Positions 1 through 6,197 of a stretch of DNA of 9,667 bases are shown here, piece by piece. A program made the translations under genes and the position numbers. Position 1 is the stretch's first letter; each line of letters starts with the position of its first letter. The stretch covers positions 1 to 9,667 of the forward strand of contig JACMLI010000164.1 in NCBI GenBank assembly GCA_014379705.1, written 5' to 3'. Source of the stretch: Gemmatimonadaceae bacterium. Lineage in GTDB: Bacteria > Gemmatimonadota > Gemmatimonadetes > Gemmatimonadales > Gemmatimonadaceae. The notes beneath the pieces are model-generated. The model was given only the letters and a program-made list of their open reading frames with translations. It had not been told where the DNA came from and searched no databases.

Positions 1-927
1 CACGAAGCCCGAGAGGCTCTCGCCGCCGCTCACCGCGCGCCGCACCTTGTGCTCGAGCACGAGGTCGGTGGTGAAGCCGCGCAGTCGTACGTGTCGCGCA
101 GCGGCGTCGAACAGCACGCGCTCCGGCACGAGCCCCACGATCTCGCTCCACGTCACGCTCACGCCCTGCGCGGCCGCCTCCATCGTCACCATGTCGAAGG
201 CGCGGTGCAGCGGCGTCTTCTCGATGTCGACGAGGTTCATCGACACCTGGGCCTGCCCATCGACCTCGAGGCCGAGTCCCTTGACGTAGCGCAGGCCGCC
301 TGACGAGTGGCGCAGCGCCTTGGCGACGTCCTTCGCGACCTGCAGGTTCTCCGTGCCGCCGAGGTAGACGTTGTACGCGACGAGGAAGGGACGCGCGCCG
401 ATGGCCGTCGCGCCGGCCGTGGGATGCACCTTCGCGTCGCCGTAGTCGGGCACCCGCTTCGCGTTTGTCACGATGTCGTCGCGCAGTCCCTCGAACTCCC
501 CGCGCCTCACGTCGGCGAGGTTCTCCCGATCGGGGCGCGTCGCGGCGCGCTCGTACAGGTAGACCGGGATGCCGAGTTCTCGCGCGACCCGCGCGCCCAA
601 CGCGTGCGCAAGGGCCACGCAATCCTCCATCGTGGTCCCCTCGAGCGGAATGAAGGGCACGACGTCGGTCGCCCCGATGCGCGGGTGCTCGCCCTTGTGC
701 GTCGTCAGGTCGATCCGCGCGGCGGCCTCGCGCATCCCCCGAAACGCCGCTTCCACCGCCCGTTCCACCGGCACCACGAACGTGATCACTGAGCGGTGAT
801 GCGACGTGTCACTGGAGACATCGAGGATGATCGCGCCATCGACGCTCGCGATCGCGTCGCGGATTGCGCCAACGGCGGTGGAATCGCGGCCTTCAGAAAA
901 GTTGGGAACGCACTCGACGATTTTCAT
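1..927 (-). CDS. ftcD: glutamate formimidoyltransferase (3' end outside the window)
   Basis: This enzyme moves the formimino group of N-formimino-L-glutamate, from histidine degradation, onto tetrahydrofolate, giving glutamate and 5-formimino-THF in the cytoplasm. The first 309 codons are visible and open to the window edge. The N-terminus MKIVECVPNFSEGRD is the family signature. Residues 77-84 (HKGEHPRI, with GATDV following) form the HxGEHPR loop that carries the histidine usually cited as catalytic. The stretch VHPTAGATAIGARPFLVAYN and the later QVSMNLVDIEKTPLHRAF are typical of the two halves of the formiminotransferase domain. The visible length matches that domain, so whether a cyclodeaminase domain is fused downstream cannot be seen. 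The ATG at 927 has no Shine-Dalgarno sequence; the 33-nt gap from the IMPase stop is pyrimidine-rich. It is probably cotranscribed with that gene. Confidence 0.95.
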   Translation of the reverse strand, partial: MKIVECVPNFSEGRDSTAVGAIRDAIASVDGAIILDVSSDTSHHRSVITFVVPVERAVEAAFRGMREAAARIDLTTHKGEHPRIGATDVVPFIPLEGTTMEDCVALAHALGARVARELGIPVYLYERAATRPDRENLADVRRGEFEGLRDDIVTNAKRVPDYGDAKVHPTAGATAIGARPFLVAYNVYLGGTENLQVAKDVAKALRHSSGGLRYVKGLGLEVDGQAQVSMNLVDIEKTPLHRAFDMVTMEAAAQGVSVTWSEIVGLVPERVLFDAAARHVRLRGFTTDLVLEHKVRRAVSGGESLSGFV

Positions 928-960
928 GCGGGATACGGCAGGGAAGGGAACGTCGCCCGG

Positions 961-1794
961 TCAGGAGCGAATCGTGGGGAGGGGCTGGTCGGTCCGCAAC
1001 TGGGCCAGCAGCCAGTCGTGCATCACGCCATTCGACGCGACCACGGGGGTGTGTGAGGTCACCACGTCGCGCCCCTCGAGATCCGTCACGCGCCCTCCCG
1101 CCTCACGGACCAGCAGGGTGCCGGCCGCCATGTCCCACGGGGCGAGCATCAGCTCCCAGAAGCCTTCAAAGCGCCCGGCGGCGACGTCCGCGAGGTCGAG
1201 GGCAGCCGATCCGGCGCGACGGATTCCGGACACCTGCGAGGCGATCCTGGCAAACTGGGGGAGGTAGTGTGCCAGACGGTCGAGGTCCTTGAACGGAAAG
1301 CCTGTGCCGATCAGCGCGCGGGTGGGTTCTGTGAGGTCCGACACATGAATCGGCGTCCCATTGAGCGCGGCGCCCCTGCCGAGTGTGGCAGTGAAAGCGG
1401 CATCGCGCGGCACATCGAGGACCACGCCCGCCATCGTCACCGATCCCACCATGGCCGCGATCGACACGGCGTACTGCGGATAGCCGTGAAGGAAGTTGCT
1501 CGTCCCATCGAGAGGGTCGACCACGAAGGCGACGCCATCGCCCGGGGTCACTCCAGGCGTCAACTCCTCCCCGATCACCAGGGCGTCGGGAAACGCCGCC
1601 AGCAAGGCGTCCGTGATGCGGCCCTCGGCGCCGAGGTCCACTTCACTCACGAAATCGGCCCGTGTCTTTTCGTGCCAGTCGATCGTTGCGAGGTCACCCG
1701 AACGCGAGCGGATGTAGGACGCACCGGCGCGCGCCCCCGTAGTGCAGGCGTCGAGCAGGAGCTGGGAGAGGGACCGGTCTCGTTGCGACGGCAA
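961..1794 (-). CDS. inositol-monophosphatase-family phosphatase (SuhB-like)
   Basis: A Mg-dependent sugar/inositol phosphatase of 277 aa, the usual family size. Metal-binding motifs are intact: GEE at 75-77, DPLDGTSN at 93-100 (D93, D96) and WD at 220-221 inside a C-terminal PWDMAAGTLLVREAGG block. RRAGSAALDLADVAAGRFEGFWE (about 192-214) resembles SuhB-type inositol-1-monophosphatases. Histidinol-phosphate phosphatase (HisN) and 3',5'-bisphosphate nucleotidase share the fold and cannot be excluded; the neighbouring ftcD concerns histidine breakdown, not synthesis. The start is the TTG at 1794. An in-frame stop lies only 6 nt upstream, no ATG or GTG occurs near the N-terminus, and AAGGTGAG sits 5 nt before the TTG. 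Its start lies 25 nt from the divergent trpS start, so its messenger must begin inside or beside the trpS coding sequence. Confidence 0.9.
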   Translation of the reverse strand: MPSQRDRSLSQLLLDACTTGARAGASYIRSRSGDLATIDWHEKTRADFVSEVDLGAEGRITDALLAAFPDALVIGEELTPGVTPGDGVAFVVDPLDGTSNFLHGYPQYAVSIAAMVGSVTMAGVVLDVPRDAAFTATLGRGAALNGTPIHVSDLTEPTRALIGTGFPFKDLDRLAHYLPQFARIASQVSGIRRAGSAALDLADVAAGRFEGFWELMLAPWDMAAGTLLVREAGGRVTDLEGRDVVTSHTPVVASNGVMHDWLLAQLRTDQPLPTIRS

Positions 1795-1812
1795 AGCGAC
1801 TCACCTTAGTTT
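1783..1812 (+). promoter_or_regulatory. trpS promoter, probably giving a leaderless transcript
   Basis: TTGCGA at 1783-1788 and TAGTTT at 1807-1812 are separated by 18 nt, close to a sigma-70-type -35/-10 pair. Transcription starting about 7 nt past the -10 falls at 1819-1820, exactly on the trpS ATG at 1820, and there is no Shine-Dalgarno sequence before that ATG. The -35 lies inside the first codons of the divergent IMPase gene. The match is by eye only. Confidence 0.6.
1795..1807 (-). promoter_or_regulatory. ribosome-binding site deciding the TTG start of the IMPase gene
   Basis: Read on the minus strand, AAGGTGAG at 1807-1800 complements the 16S anti-Shine-Dalgarno tail, with a 5-nt spacer to the TTG at 1794. 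It supports a rare TTG start where no ATG or GTG is available. The site overlaps the first base of the opposite-strand trpS -10 box. Confidence 0.6.
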
Positions 1813-1819
1813 CCTTCGG

Positions 1820-2794
1820 ATGCCTCGGATCTTCAGTGGAATCCAGCCCTCGGGCGAACTCCACATTGGAAACTATCTCGGTGCGGTGAAGAACTGGGTC
1901 GAACTGCAGCACGAGTTCGAGTCCATCATCTGCGTCGTGGACTATCACGCGATCACGGGCACCTACGAGCCCGCGGACCTGCGGCGTCGCACGATGGAGA
2001 TGGGCATCTCGTTGCTGGCCGCCGGGATCGATCCGGCCAAGGCCGTCCTTTTCGTTCAGTCGCGCGTGCCGGAACACACGGAGCTCGCGTGGATCTTCAA
2101 CACGATCACGCCGGTCGGTGAGCTGGAGCGCCAGACGCAGTACAAGGAGAAGGCCGGGCGTCTCGAGAGCGTGCCCGCCGGCCTGCTCAACTATCCCGTG
2201 CTGCAGGCCGCGGACATCCTGATCTACAAGGCCGACACGGTGCCCGTCGGCGAGGACCAGTTGCAGCACCTGGAGTTGTCGCGCGACACCGCACGCCGCT
2301 GGAATGCGAAGTTCGTCGAAGGCTACTTCCCGGAACCGCAGGCGAAGCTCACGCAGACGCGTCGCATCATGGGACTCGATGGCCAGGCGAAGATGTCCAA
2401 GTCGCTCGGCAATACGATCGGCCTCCTCGAGCCTCCGGCGGCGGTCTGGGAGAAGTTGCGGCCCGCGATGACGGATCCGGCGCGCGTACGGAAGACGGAC
2501 CCGGGAAACCCGGACGTCTGCAATATCTACCAGCTGCACAAGGCGTTCAGCACGCCGGGCACGGTCGACCACGTGGCGGTCCAGTGTCGCTCGGCGGGGT
2601 GGGGATGCATCGATTGCAAGAAGGTGCTGCACGCGAGCATGGAGCAGGAGCTCGCGCCGATTCGTGAGCGCGCCGCGGCGCTGCAGGCCGAGCCGAACAA
2701 GGTGCGCGAACTGCTGGACGACGGTGCGCAGCGTGCGCGCCGCATCGCGTCCGGCACGATGTCCGAAGTACGCCAGGCCATGGGTCTGGATTGA
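1820..2794 (+). CDS. trpS: tryptophanyl-tRNA synthetase, with a four-cysteine iron-sulfur-type motif
   Basis: This cytoplasmic class Ic synthetase charges tRNA-Trp with tryptophan using ATP. At 324 aa it has normal bacterial length. The HIGH motif is HIGN at residues 15-18 in PSGELHIGNYLGA, and KMSKS is at 191-195. PVGEDQLQHLELSRD (142-156) is the usual active-site stretch. Cysteines 234, 256, 263 and 266 give C-x21-C-x6-C-x2-C, close to the [4Fe-4S] ligand pattern I recall for Thermotoga maritima TrpRS. The ATG at 1820 starts the canonical MPRIFSGIQPSG; the 26 in-frame codons upstream are promoter and unlike the family. pilT follows after 11 nt and the DapA-family gene after that, implying one operon. 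Confidence 0.97.
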   Translation: MPRIFSGIQPSGELHIGNYLGAVKNWVELQHEFESIICVVDYHAITGTYEPADLRRRTMEMGISLLAAGIDPAKAVLFVQSRVPEHTELAWIFNTITPVGELERQTQYKEKAGRLESVPAGLLNYPVLQAADILIYKADTVPVGEDQLQHLELSRDTARRWNAKFVEGYFPEPQAKLTQTRRIMGLDGQAKMSKSLGNTIGLLEPPAAVWEKLRPAMTDPARVRKTDPGNPDVCNIYQLHKAFSTPGTVDHVAVQCRSAGWGCIDCKKVLHASMEQELAPIRERAAALQAEPNKVRELLDDGAQRARRIASGTMSEVRQAMGLD

Positions 2795-2795
2795 C

Positions 2796-2800
2796 GGAGG
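2796..2800 (+). promoter_or_regulatory. Shine-Dalgarno site deciding the pilT-family GTG start
   Basis: GGAGG immediately follows the trpS stop and sits 5 nt before the GTG at 2806. The alternative in-frame TTG at 2791 overlaps the trpS stop and would place this GGAGG inside the coding sequence, so the GTG is preferred. Confidence 0.6.
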
Positions 2801-2805
2801 GGGGC

Positions 2806-3927
2806 GTGGAGAAGATCATCAAGGCAGCCGTGGACCGGGGAGCGTCGGACCTGCACATCAAGGCAGGAGACGTCTTCCGCGCCCGCATCGATGGCGTGCT
2901 CACCGCGATGACCAAGCAGGCGCTGACGCCTGAGCAGACGCGCGCCATCGCGCTGCGGCTCATCTCGAACGAAAAGGTGAAGGAGCGCATCGACTCGCTC
3001 CTCGACTACGACTGCTCGTGGGGAGCGCCTGGCATCGGCCGTTTTCGCGTGAACATCCTGCGCCAGCGCTCGAGCTTCATGATCGTGATGCGCGTGATTC
3101 CCTTCCGCGTCCCCACGATCGACCAGCTCGGCCTGCCGCCGGTACTCGAGAGGATCGCACTGATGGAACGCGGCATGGTGCTGATCACCGGCGTCACCGG
3201 ATCGGGCAAGTCCTCGACGCTCGCCGGGGTGATGGCGCACATCAACGCCAATCTCGAGAAGCACATCGTCACGCTCGAGGAGCCGATCGAGTTCCTCCAC
3301 CGCGACCTCAAGAGCTCGATCACCCAGCGCGAGATCGGCGTCGACACGGAGAACTTCCGCGTCGGCCTCAAGGCCGCGCTGCGTCAGGATCCCGACGTCA
3401 TTGTGCTTGGCGAGTTGCGCGACACCGAGACGATCGACACCGCGATGAAGGCTGCCGAGACTGGCCACCTGCTGCTCGCCACCGTGCACACGCCCGACGC
3501 GCAGGCGACGATCATGCGCATCGTGTCCATGTTCCCGCCCGAGGAGCAGGACGTCGTCCGCATTCGTCTCAGCGAGTCCCTTGCCGCCGTCGTTTCGCAG
3601 CGGCTCCTGCCGCGCAAGAGTGGTGACGGCCGTGCCGTGGCGTGCGAGATCATGATCAACACGCCGCTCATCGCAGACCTGATCCTCAACCAGCGAGTGA
3701 GCGAGATCCGCGAGTACATGGCCGAGGGCCGCGACCAGTACGGGATGCAGACCTTCGACCAGCACCTTGCCGACCTTGTGGCGCAGGGCGTCGTGACGTT
3801 CGAGACGGCGCTTGCCGCCTCCACGCGCCCCGCCGACTTCGAGCTCCAGATGAGCATGTTCCGCAGCTCCGACCGTGGCACCGATGCCAAGTCGGACCCG
3901 TTCACCTCCGGTTCCAGCCTGACCTAG
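2806..3927 (+). CDS. pilT: type IV pilus retraction ATPase family (PilT/PilU-like)
   Basis: A hexameric motor ATPase of the PilT/GspE superfamily, expected to drive pilus retraction at the inner membrane. From the GTG it is 373 aa. The N-terminal RGASDLHIKAGD (11-22) is the family opening. The Walker A GVTGSGKSS is at 129-137, the Asp box TLEEPIEF at 156-163, Walker B DPDVIVLGELRD at 195-206 and the His box TVHTPDA at 226-232; all look intact. Where classical PilT has an AIRNLIRE-type segment, this protein reads LIADLIL (288-294), followed by GMQTFDQHLADL (313-324). That is closer to what I recall of PilU, so retraction accessory PilU is a real alternative. The last 25 residues are Ser/Asp-rich and probably disordered. 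No other pilus gene is visible. The gene lies between trpS and a DapA-family gene. Confidence 0.85.
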   Translation: MEKIIKAAVDRGASDLHIKAGDVFRARIDGVLTAMTKQALTPEQTRAIALRLISNEKVKERIDSLLDYDCSWGAPGIGRFRVNILRQRSSFMIVMRVIPFRVPTIDQLGLPPVLERIALMERGMVLITGVTGSGKSSTLAGVMAHINANLEKHIVTLEEPIEFLHRDLKSSITQREIGVDTENFRVGLKAALRQDPDVIVLGELRDTETIDTAMKAAETGHLLLATVHTPDAQATIMRIVSMFPPEEQDVVRIRLSESLAAVVSQRLLPRKSGDGRAVACEIMINTPLIADLILNQRVSEIREYMAEGRDQYGMQTFDQHLADLVAQGVVTFETALAASTRPADFELQMSMFRSSDRGTDAKSDPFTSGSSLT

Positions 3928-3929
3928 TG

Positions 3930-3935
3930 AAGGAG
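3930..3935 (+). promoter_or_regulatory. Shine-Dalgarno site for the DapA-family gene
   Basis: AAGGAG lies 7 nt before the GTG at 3943. The nearer ATG at 3938 is only 2 nt from it and reads ATG-TCG-TGA, a two-codon dead end in another frame. GTG 3943 is therefore the start. Confidence 0.6.
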
Positions 3936-3942
3936 TGATGTC

Positions 3943-4842
3943 GTGACGAAGACGCTTTCCGGGGTGTTCGGCCCCGTCATCACCACGTTCGATGCCCGTG
4001 GAGAGCTCGACCTCGATGCGTTTGGCGCCAACGCCACCGCGCACCTCGACGCGGGCCTCAACGGGCTCGTTGTCGCGGGGTCCACCGGCGAAGCGGCCCT
4101 GCTCGAGGAGACCGAGCGCCACCGCATCCTCGAGATGGCGCGCGCCGTGACGCCGAGCGATCGCTGGGTGATTGCCGGGACGGGCGCCGAGTCGACCAAG
4201 GCGTGTGTGCGTCGGTGCCGGGAGGCAGCGCAGCGCGGCGCCGATGCGGTACTGGTCGTCGCACCGCACTACTACGCCAACGCAATGACGCCGGCCTCGC
4301 TCCAGGCGCACTACGAGCGCGTTGCCGACGAGTCGCCGCTGCCGGTGCTGCTCTACAACATCCCGAAGTACATGCACTTCCGGCTCGAGGGCGACCTCGT
4401 GTCGCGCCTCGCTGGCCACGACAACATCGTGGGGATGAAGGACTCGTCAGGCGACATGGCGTATTTCCCGAACTACATCGCGTCGCAGTCGGATGACTTC
4501 ACCGTGATCACGGGGAACGGCAGCTCCTTCGGGCAGGCCCTCCAACTCGGCGCGCGCGGCGGGATCCTGGCGGTGGCGCTCTTCGCTCCGGAGCTGTCGC
4601 TCGAGGTGTACCGCACATTTCTCGCCGGTCGGCTCGACGAGAGTAACGAACTGCAGCGGCGCCTCACGCCTCCGGCAGCCGAGATCGTGGGACGGATGGG
4701 CATCCCGGCCGTGAAGGCGGCCATGGAACGGGTCGGGCTCAAGGGCGGGCCAGTGCGCCTTCCGCTGCTCGCTGCATCTCCCGCGGATATCGCGGATGTC
4801 GAGCGGTTGTTGCGGGATGCGTCACTCGCCGGGGTCGCGTAA
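3943..4842 (+). CDS. DapA-family aldolase/lyase, substrate unknown (probably not true DHDPS)
   Basis: A 299-aa class I aldolase of the dihydrodipicolinate synthase/N-acetylneuraminate lyase superfamily, (beta/alpha)8 barrel. The Schiff-base lysine is K166 in GMKDSSGD, the catalytic tyrosine Y138 in LYNIP, and the GSTGE loop is at 46-50. Y138 and K166 are 28 residues apart, the same spacing as Y133 and K161 of E. coli DapA. In that ungapped alignment the E. coli substrate-carboxylate arginine R138 corresponds to Y143 here (NIPKYMHF). This argues against 4-hydroxy-tetrahydrodipicolinate synthase and for another 2-oxo-acid aldolase, such as a 4-hydroxy-2-oxoglutarate aldolase-like or sugar-acid enzyme. 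It is the last gene of the trpS operon, 15 nt after pilT, and no lysine-pathway gene is near. Confidence 0.85.
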   Translation: MTKTLSGVFGPVITTFDARGELDLDAFGANATAHLDAGLNGLVVAGSTGEAALLEETERHRILEMARAVTPSDRWVIAGTGAESTKACVRRCREAAQRGADAVLVVAPHYYANAMTPASLQAHYERVADESPLPVLLYNIPKYMHFRLEGDLVSRLAGHDNIVGMKDSSGDMAYFPNYIASQSDDFTVITGNGSSFGQALQLGARGGILAVALFAPELSLEVYRTFLAGRLDESNELQRRLTPPAAEIVGRMGIPAVKAAMERVGLKGGPVRLPLLAASPADIADVERLLRDASLAGVA

Positions 4843-4863
4843 GGCGAGCCTCGCTCAAGTTCT

Positions 4864-4964
4864 TTCAACGCAGAGTCGCAGAGGACGCAGAGTACGCAGC
4901 GAACTACCCAACATCGGGCTGCTGTTCCTGCGTACCTCTGCGTCCTCGGCGACTCTGCGTTGAA
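4864..4964. repeat. long imperfect inverted repeat with CGCAGAG sub-repeats
   Basis: The left arm (4864-4899) and right arm (4928-4964) are reverse complements over about 36 bp, with a single mismatch and one extra base in the right arm. They are separated by 28 nt (4900-4927). Each arm is itself built of CGCAGAG units spaced 8-9 nt apart. As RNA it would fold into a very stable hairpin, so it may end the trpS-pilT-dapA-like operon, though no T-tract follows. Similar ACGCAGAG-rich inverted repeats are, from memory, scattered between genes in several environmental phyla. It could also be a non-autonomous mobile or REP-like element. Confidence 0.85.
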
Positions 4965-5056
4965 GCAGTTGGCTTTGTTCTTGGATGCCCGCGTAGCCGC
5001 GCCCCGGAACGGCGCGCCGAATCATTTCCGTCGCCGTCCCCGTAGTCCGGCGCACG

Positions 5057-5551
5057 ATGTCGCTCATCCTCTTCGCCGCCGTCCTGTTCGTCTCCATCCT
5101 CGTGGTGCCCATCGGGCTCCCCGGGTTGTGGATGATGATCGTCGCGGCACTGGTCTACGACTGGCTCGTCCCCGCCGCGTCGATCGGGTGGGTGACGCTC
5201 GGCATCGCCCTCGGACTCACCGTCCTTGCCGAAGTCCTCGAGTTCACCCTTTCGGCGAAGTACACCAGGAAGTACGGCGGCTCGCGGCGCGCTGGGTGGG
5301 GAGCCATCCTTGGTGGCATCGCCGGTGCAATCGTGGGTGTGCCTGTGCCGGTGATCGGCTCGGTCATCGGTGCCTTCGCCGGAGCGTTCGTGGGTGCCCT
5401 CGTGCTCGAATACACGCGCCCCGAGGCGACGGGGTCGACCGCAACGCGAGTGGCCACGGGAGCCCTCATCGGTCGCGTCGCCGCCGCCGCGGCAAAGACA
5501 AGCCTCGGGTTTGTCGTCGCCATCACGCTCCTGGTTGGGGCGTGGACCTGA
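5057..5551 (+). CDS. small membrane protein, DUF456-like
   Basis: A 164-aa very hydrophobic protein of unknown function. The N-terminal hydrophobic segment (about 3-18) leads into VPIGLPGLWMMI (17-28), the PGLPG-type turn of DUF456. Hydrophobic segments follow at about 21-38 and 45-62. A charged loop with SAKYTRKYGGSRR (66-78) precedes glycine-rich helices (79-117) with closely spaced small residues, as in glycine-zipper membrane proteins. The sequence ends in another hydrophobic segment (148-162). I assign the inner membrane by inference. The ATG at 5057 gives the family start, with no Shine-Dalgarno sequence before it and no convincing promoter. Its neighbour downstream is a second small glycine-rich membrane protein in the same direction. 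Confidence 0.75.
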   Translation: MSLILFAAVLFVSILVVPIGLPGLWMMIVAALVYDWLVPAASIGWVTLGIALGLTVLAEVLEFTLSAKYTRKYGGSRRAGWGAILGGIAGAIVGVPVPVIGSVIGAFAGAFVGALVLEYTRPEATGSTATRVATGALIGRVAAAAAKTSLGFVVAITLLVGAWT

Positions 5552-5603
5552 TTCGTTCTCCTTGCGGGTGACGTAGCGGATAGAGCGGCGGCGCTTGGCA
5601 AGT

Positions 5604-5609
5604 TAGATT
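5604..5609 (+). promoter_or_regulatory. possible -10 box of the DUF1269-like gene
   Basis: TAGATT in the AGTTAGATTCG context resembles the TAGnTT boxes before trpS and purA. It would start a transcript near 5616, about 37 nt before the ATG. No good -35 is present 16-18 nt upstream, so the call is weak. Confidence 0.35.
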
Positions 5610-5652
5610 CGCCCGCGCAGGTTTGCGTGCCTCCACCTCAACTCCTCGCCAC

Positions 5653-6141
5653 ATGACCGTCCCGACCGGTTCCCCGTCCACCAAGCGCATCATCGTCGCC
5701 ACCTTCTCCACGACGGACGGAGCGGCTGCCGGCCTCGATCGGCTCAAGAACGCTGGCGGGCGGCTCGGCAACGCCGCGATCGTGCAGCGGATGATCGACG
5801 GACGCGTGGAGTTCAAGGAGACGCAGGACTGGGGCGTCGGCAAGAGCGCCGCCGTTGGTGCAATCGCTGCGATCCTCCTTCCCGGCATCGGGGCGCTCAC
5901 CGGCGCGATCATGGGTGGCCTCGCCGCGTACTTCATGGATGGTGGCTTCCCCGATCCCCTTCTCAAGCAGATGGGGAGCGGCATCGCGGTCGGGACCTCG
6001 CTCCTGGTCGCCTTGGTCGAGGAGAGCGACACCGGACACGCCGAACGCATCCTCACCGAGGGAGGCGCCACGATTCTGGGTTCCGGGCTCGAGGCAGATC
6101 TCGCGGCGGCCATGAGCTCCCTGAGGCCGCCGCAGCCCTGA
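5653..6141 (+). CDS. DUF1269-like membrane-associated protein
   Basis: A 162-aa protein of unknown function. The N-terminal soluble part (about 11-60, KRIIVATFSTTDGAAAGLDRL onward) has the beta-alpha pattern of DUF1269 proteins, with the following VQRMIDGRVEF strand. A glycine/alanine-rich hydrophobic hairpin spans about 64-96. A further amphipathic C-terminal domain (111-155) contains SLLVALVEESDTGHAERIL. The ATG at 5653 is chosen because it gives the family-like length. An in-frame TTG at 5623 would add ten low-complexity residues. There is no Shine-Dalgarno sequence. Family assignment is from pattern memory and should be confirmed by profile search. Confidence 0.7.
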   Translation: MTVPTGSPSTKRIIVATFSTTDGAAAGLDRLKNAGGRLGNAAIVQRMIDGRVEFKETQDWGVGKSAAVGAIAAILLPGIGALTGAIMGGLAAYFMDGGFPDPLLKQMGSGIAVGTSLLVALVEESDTGHAERILTEGGATILGSGLEADLAAAMSSLRPPQP

Positions 6142-6163
6142 CCCCCATGGCAACGCGCCGTTG

Positions 6164-6192
6164 TTGACCGTCCACGACGGTCGCCCTAGGTT
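6164..6192 (+). promoter_or_regulatory. purA promoter
   Basis: TTGACC (6164-6169) and TAGGTT (6187-6192) are 17 nt apart, the best sigma-70-type pair in the window. The expected start point is about 6199. That leaves a leader of about 60 nt before the purA ATG, the first part of which is a GC hairpin. Confidence 0.65.
6166..6182. promoter_or_regulatory. perfect dyad inside the purA promoter, candidate operator
   Basis: GACCGTC-CAC-GACGGTC is an exact 7-bp inverted repeat with a 3-nt centre. It covers most of the -35 box and the spacer. A dimeric regulator bound here would block RNA polymerase. No regulator gene is nearby, and the operator role is inferred from position and symmetry only. Confidence 0.4.
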
Positions 6193-6197
6193 TCACC

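Noticed and set aside
1742..1819. 26-codon N-terminal extension of trpS
   Set aside because: It contains the promoter and antisense IMPase codons, and its sequence does not resemble any TrpRS, while MPRIFSGIQPSG is the family N-terminus.
1801..1830. trp-type attenuator or T-box before trpS
   Set aside because: There is no leader: the promoter abuts the ATG, leaving no room for a T-box or a leader peptide.
1694..2632. 312-codon open frame on the minus strand opposite trpS
   Set aside because: It covers trpS, whose HIGH and KMSKS motifs are intact, and its translation is Arg/Leu/Asp-rich without motifs.
3938..3946. ATG-TCG-TGA mini-frame before the DapA-family gene
   Set aside because: Only two codons long and 2 nt from the Shine-Dalgarno site; chance overlap with the GTG start is the simpler explanation.
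2527..4419. 630-codon open frame on the minus strand opposite pilT and the DapA-family gene
   Set aside because: Its translation is Arg/His/Gly-rich with no recognisable motif, and it lies opposite two genes with intact catalytic motifs. Long antisense frames are expected at this GC content.
5011..5018. GGCGCGCC palindrome before the DUF456-like gene
   Set aside because: An 8-bp GC palindrome is unremarkable at this base composition and has no positional link to a promoter.
4855..5112. 85-codon minus-strand frame across the inverted repeat
   Set aside because: Its RRVAEDAE and LRTLRPLRLC peptides are translations of the repeat arms, a kind of false gene commonly produced by this repeat.
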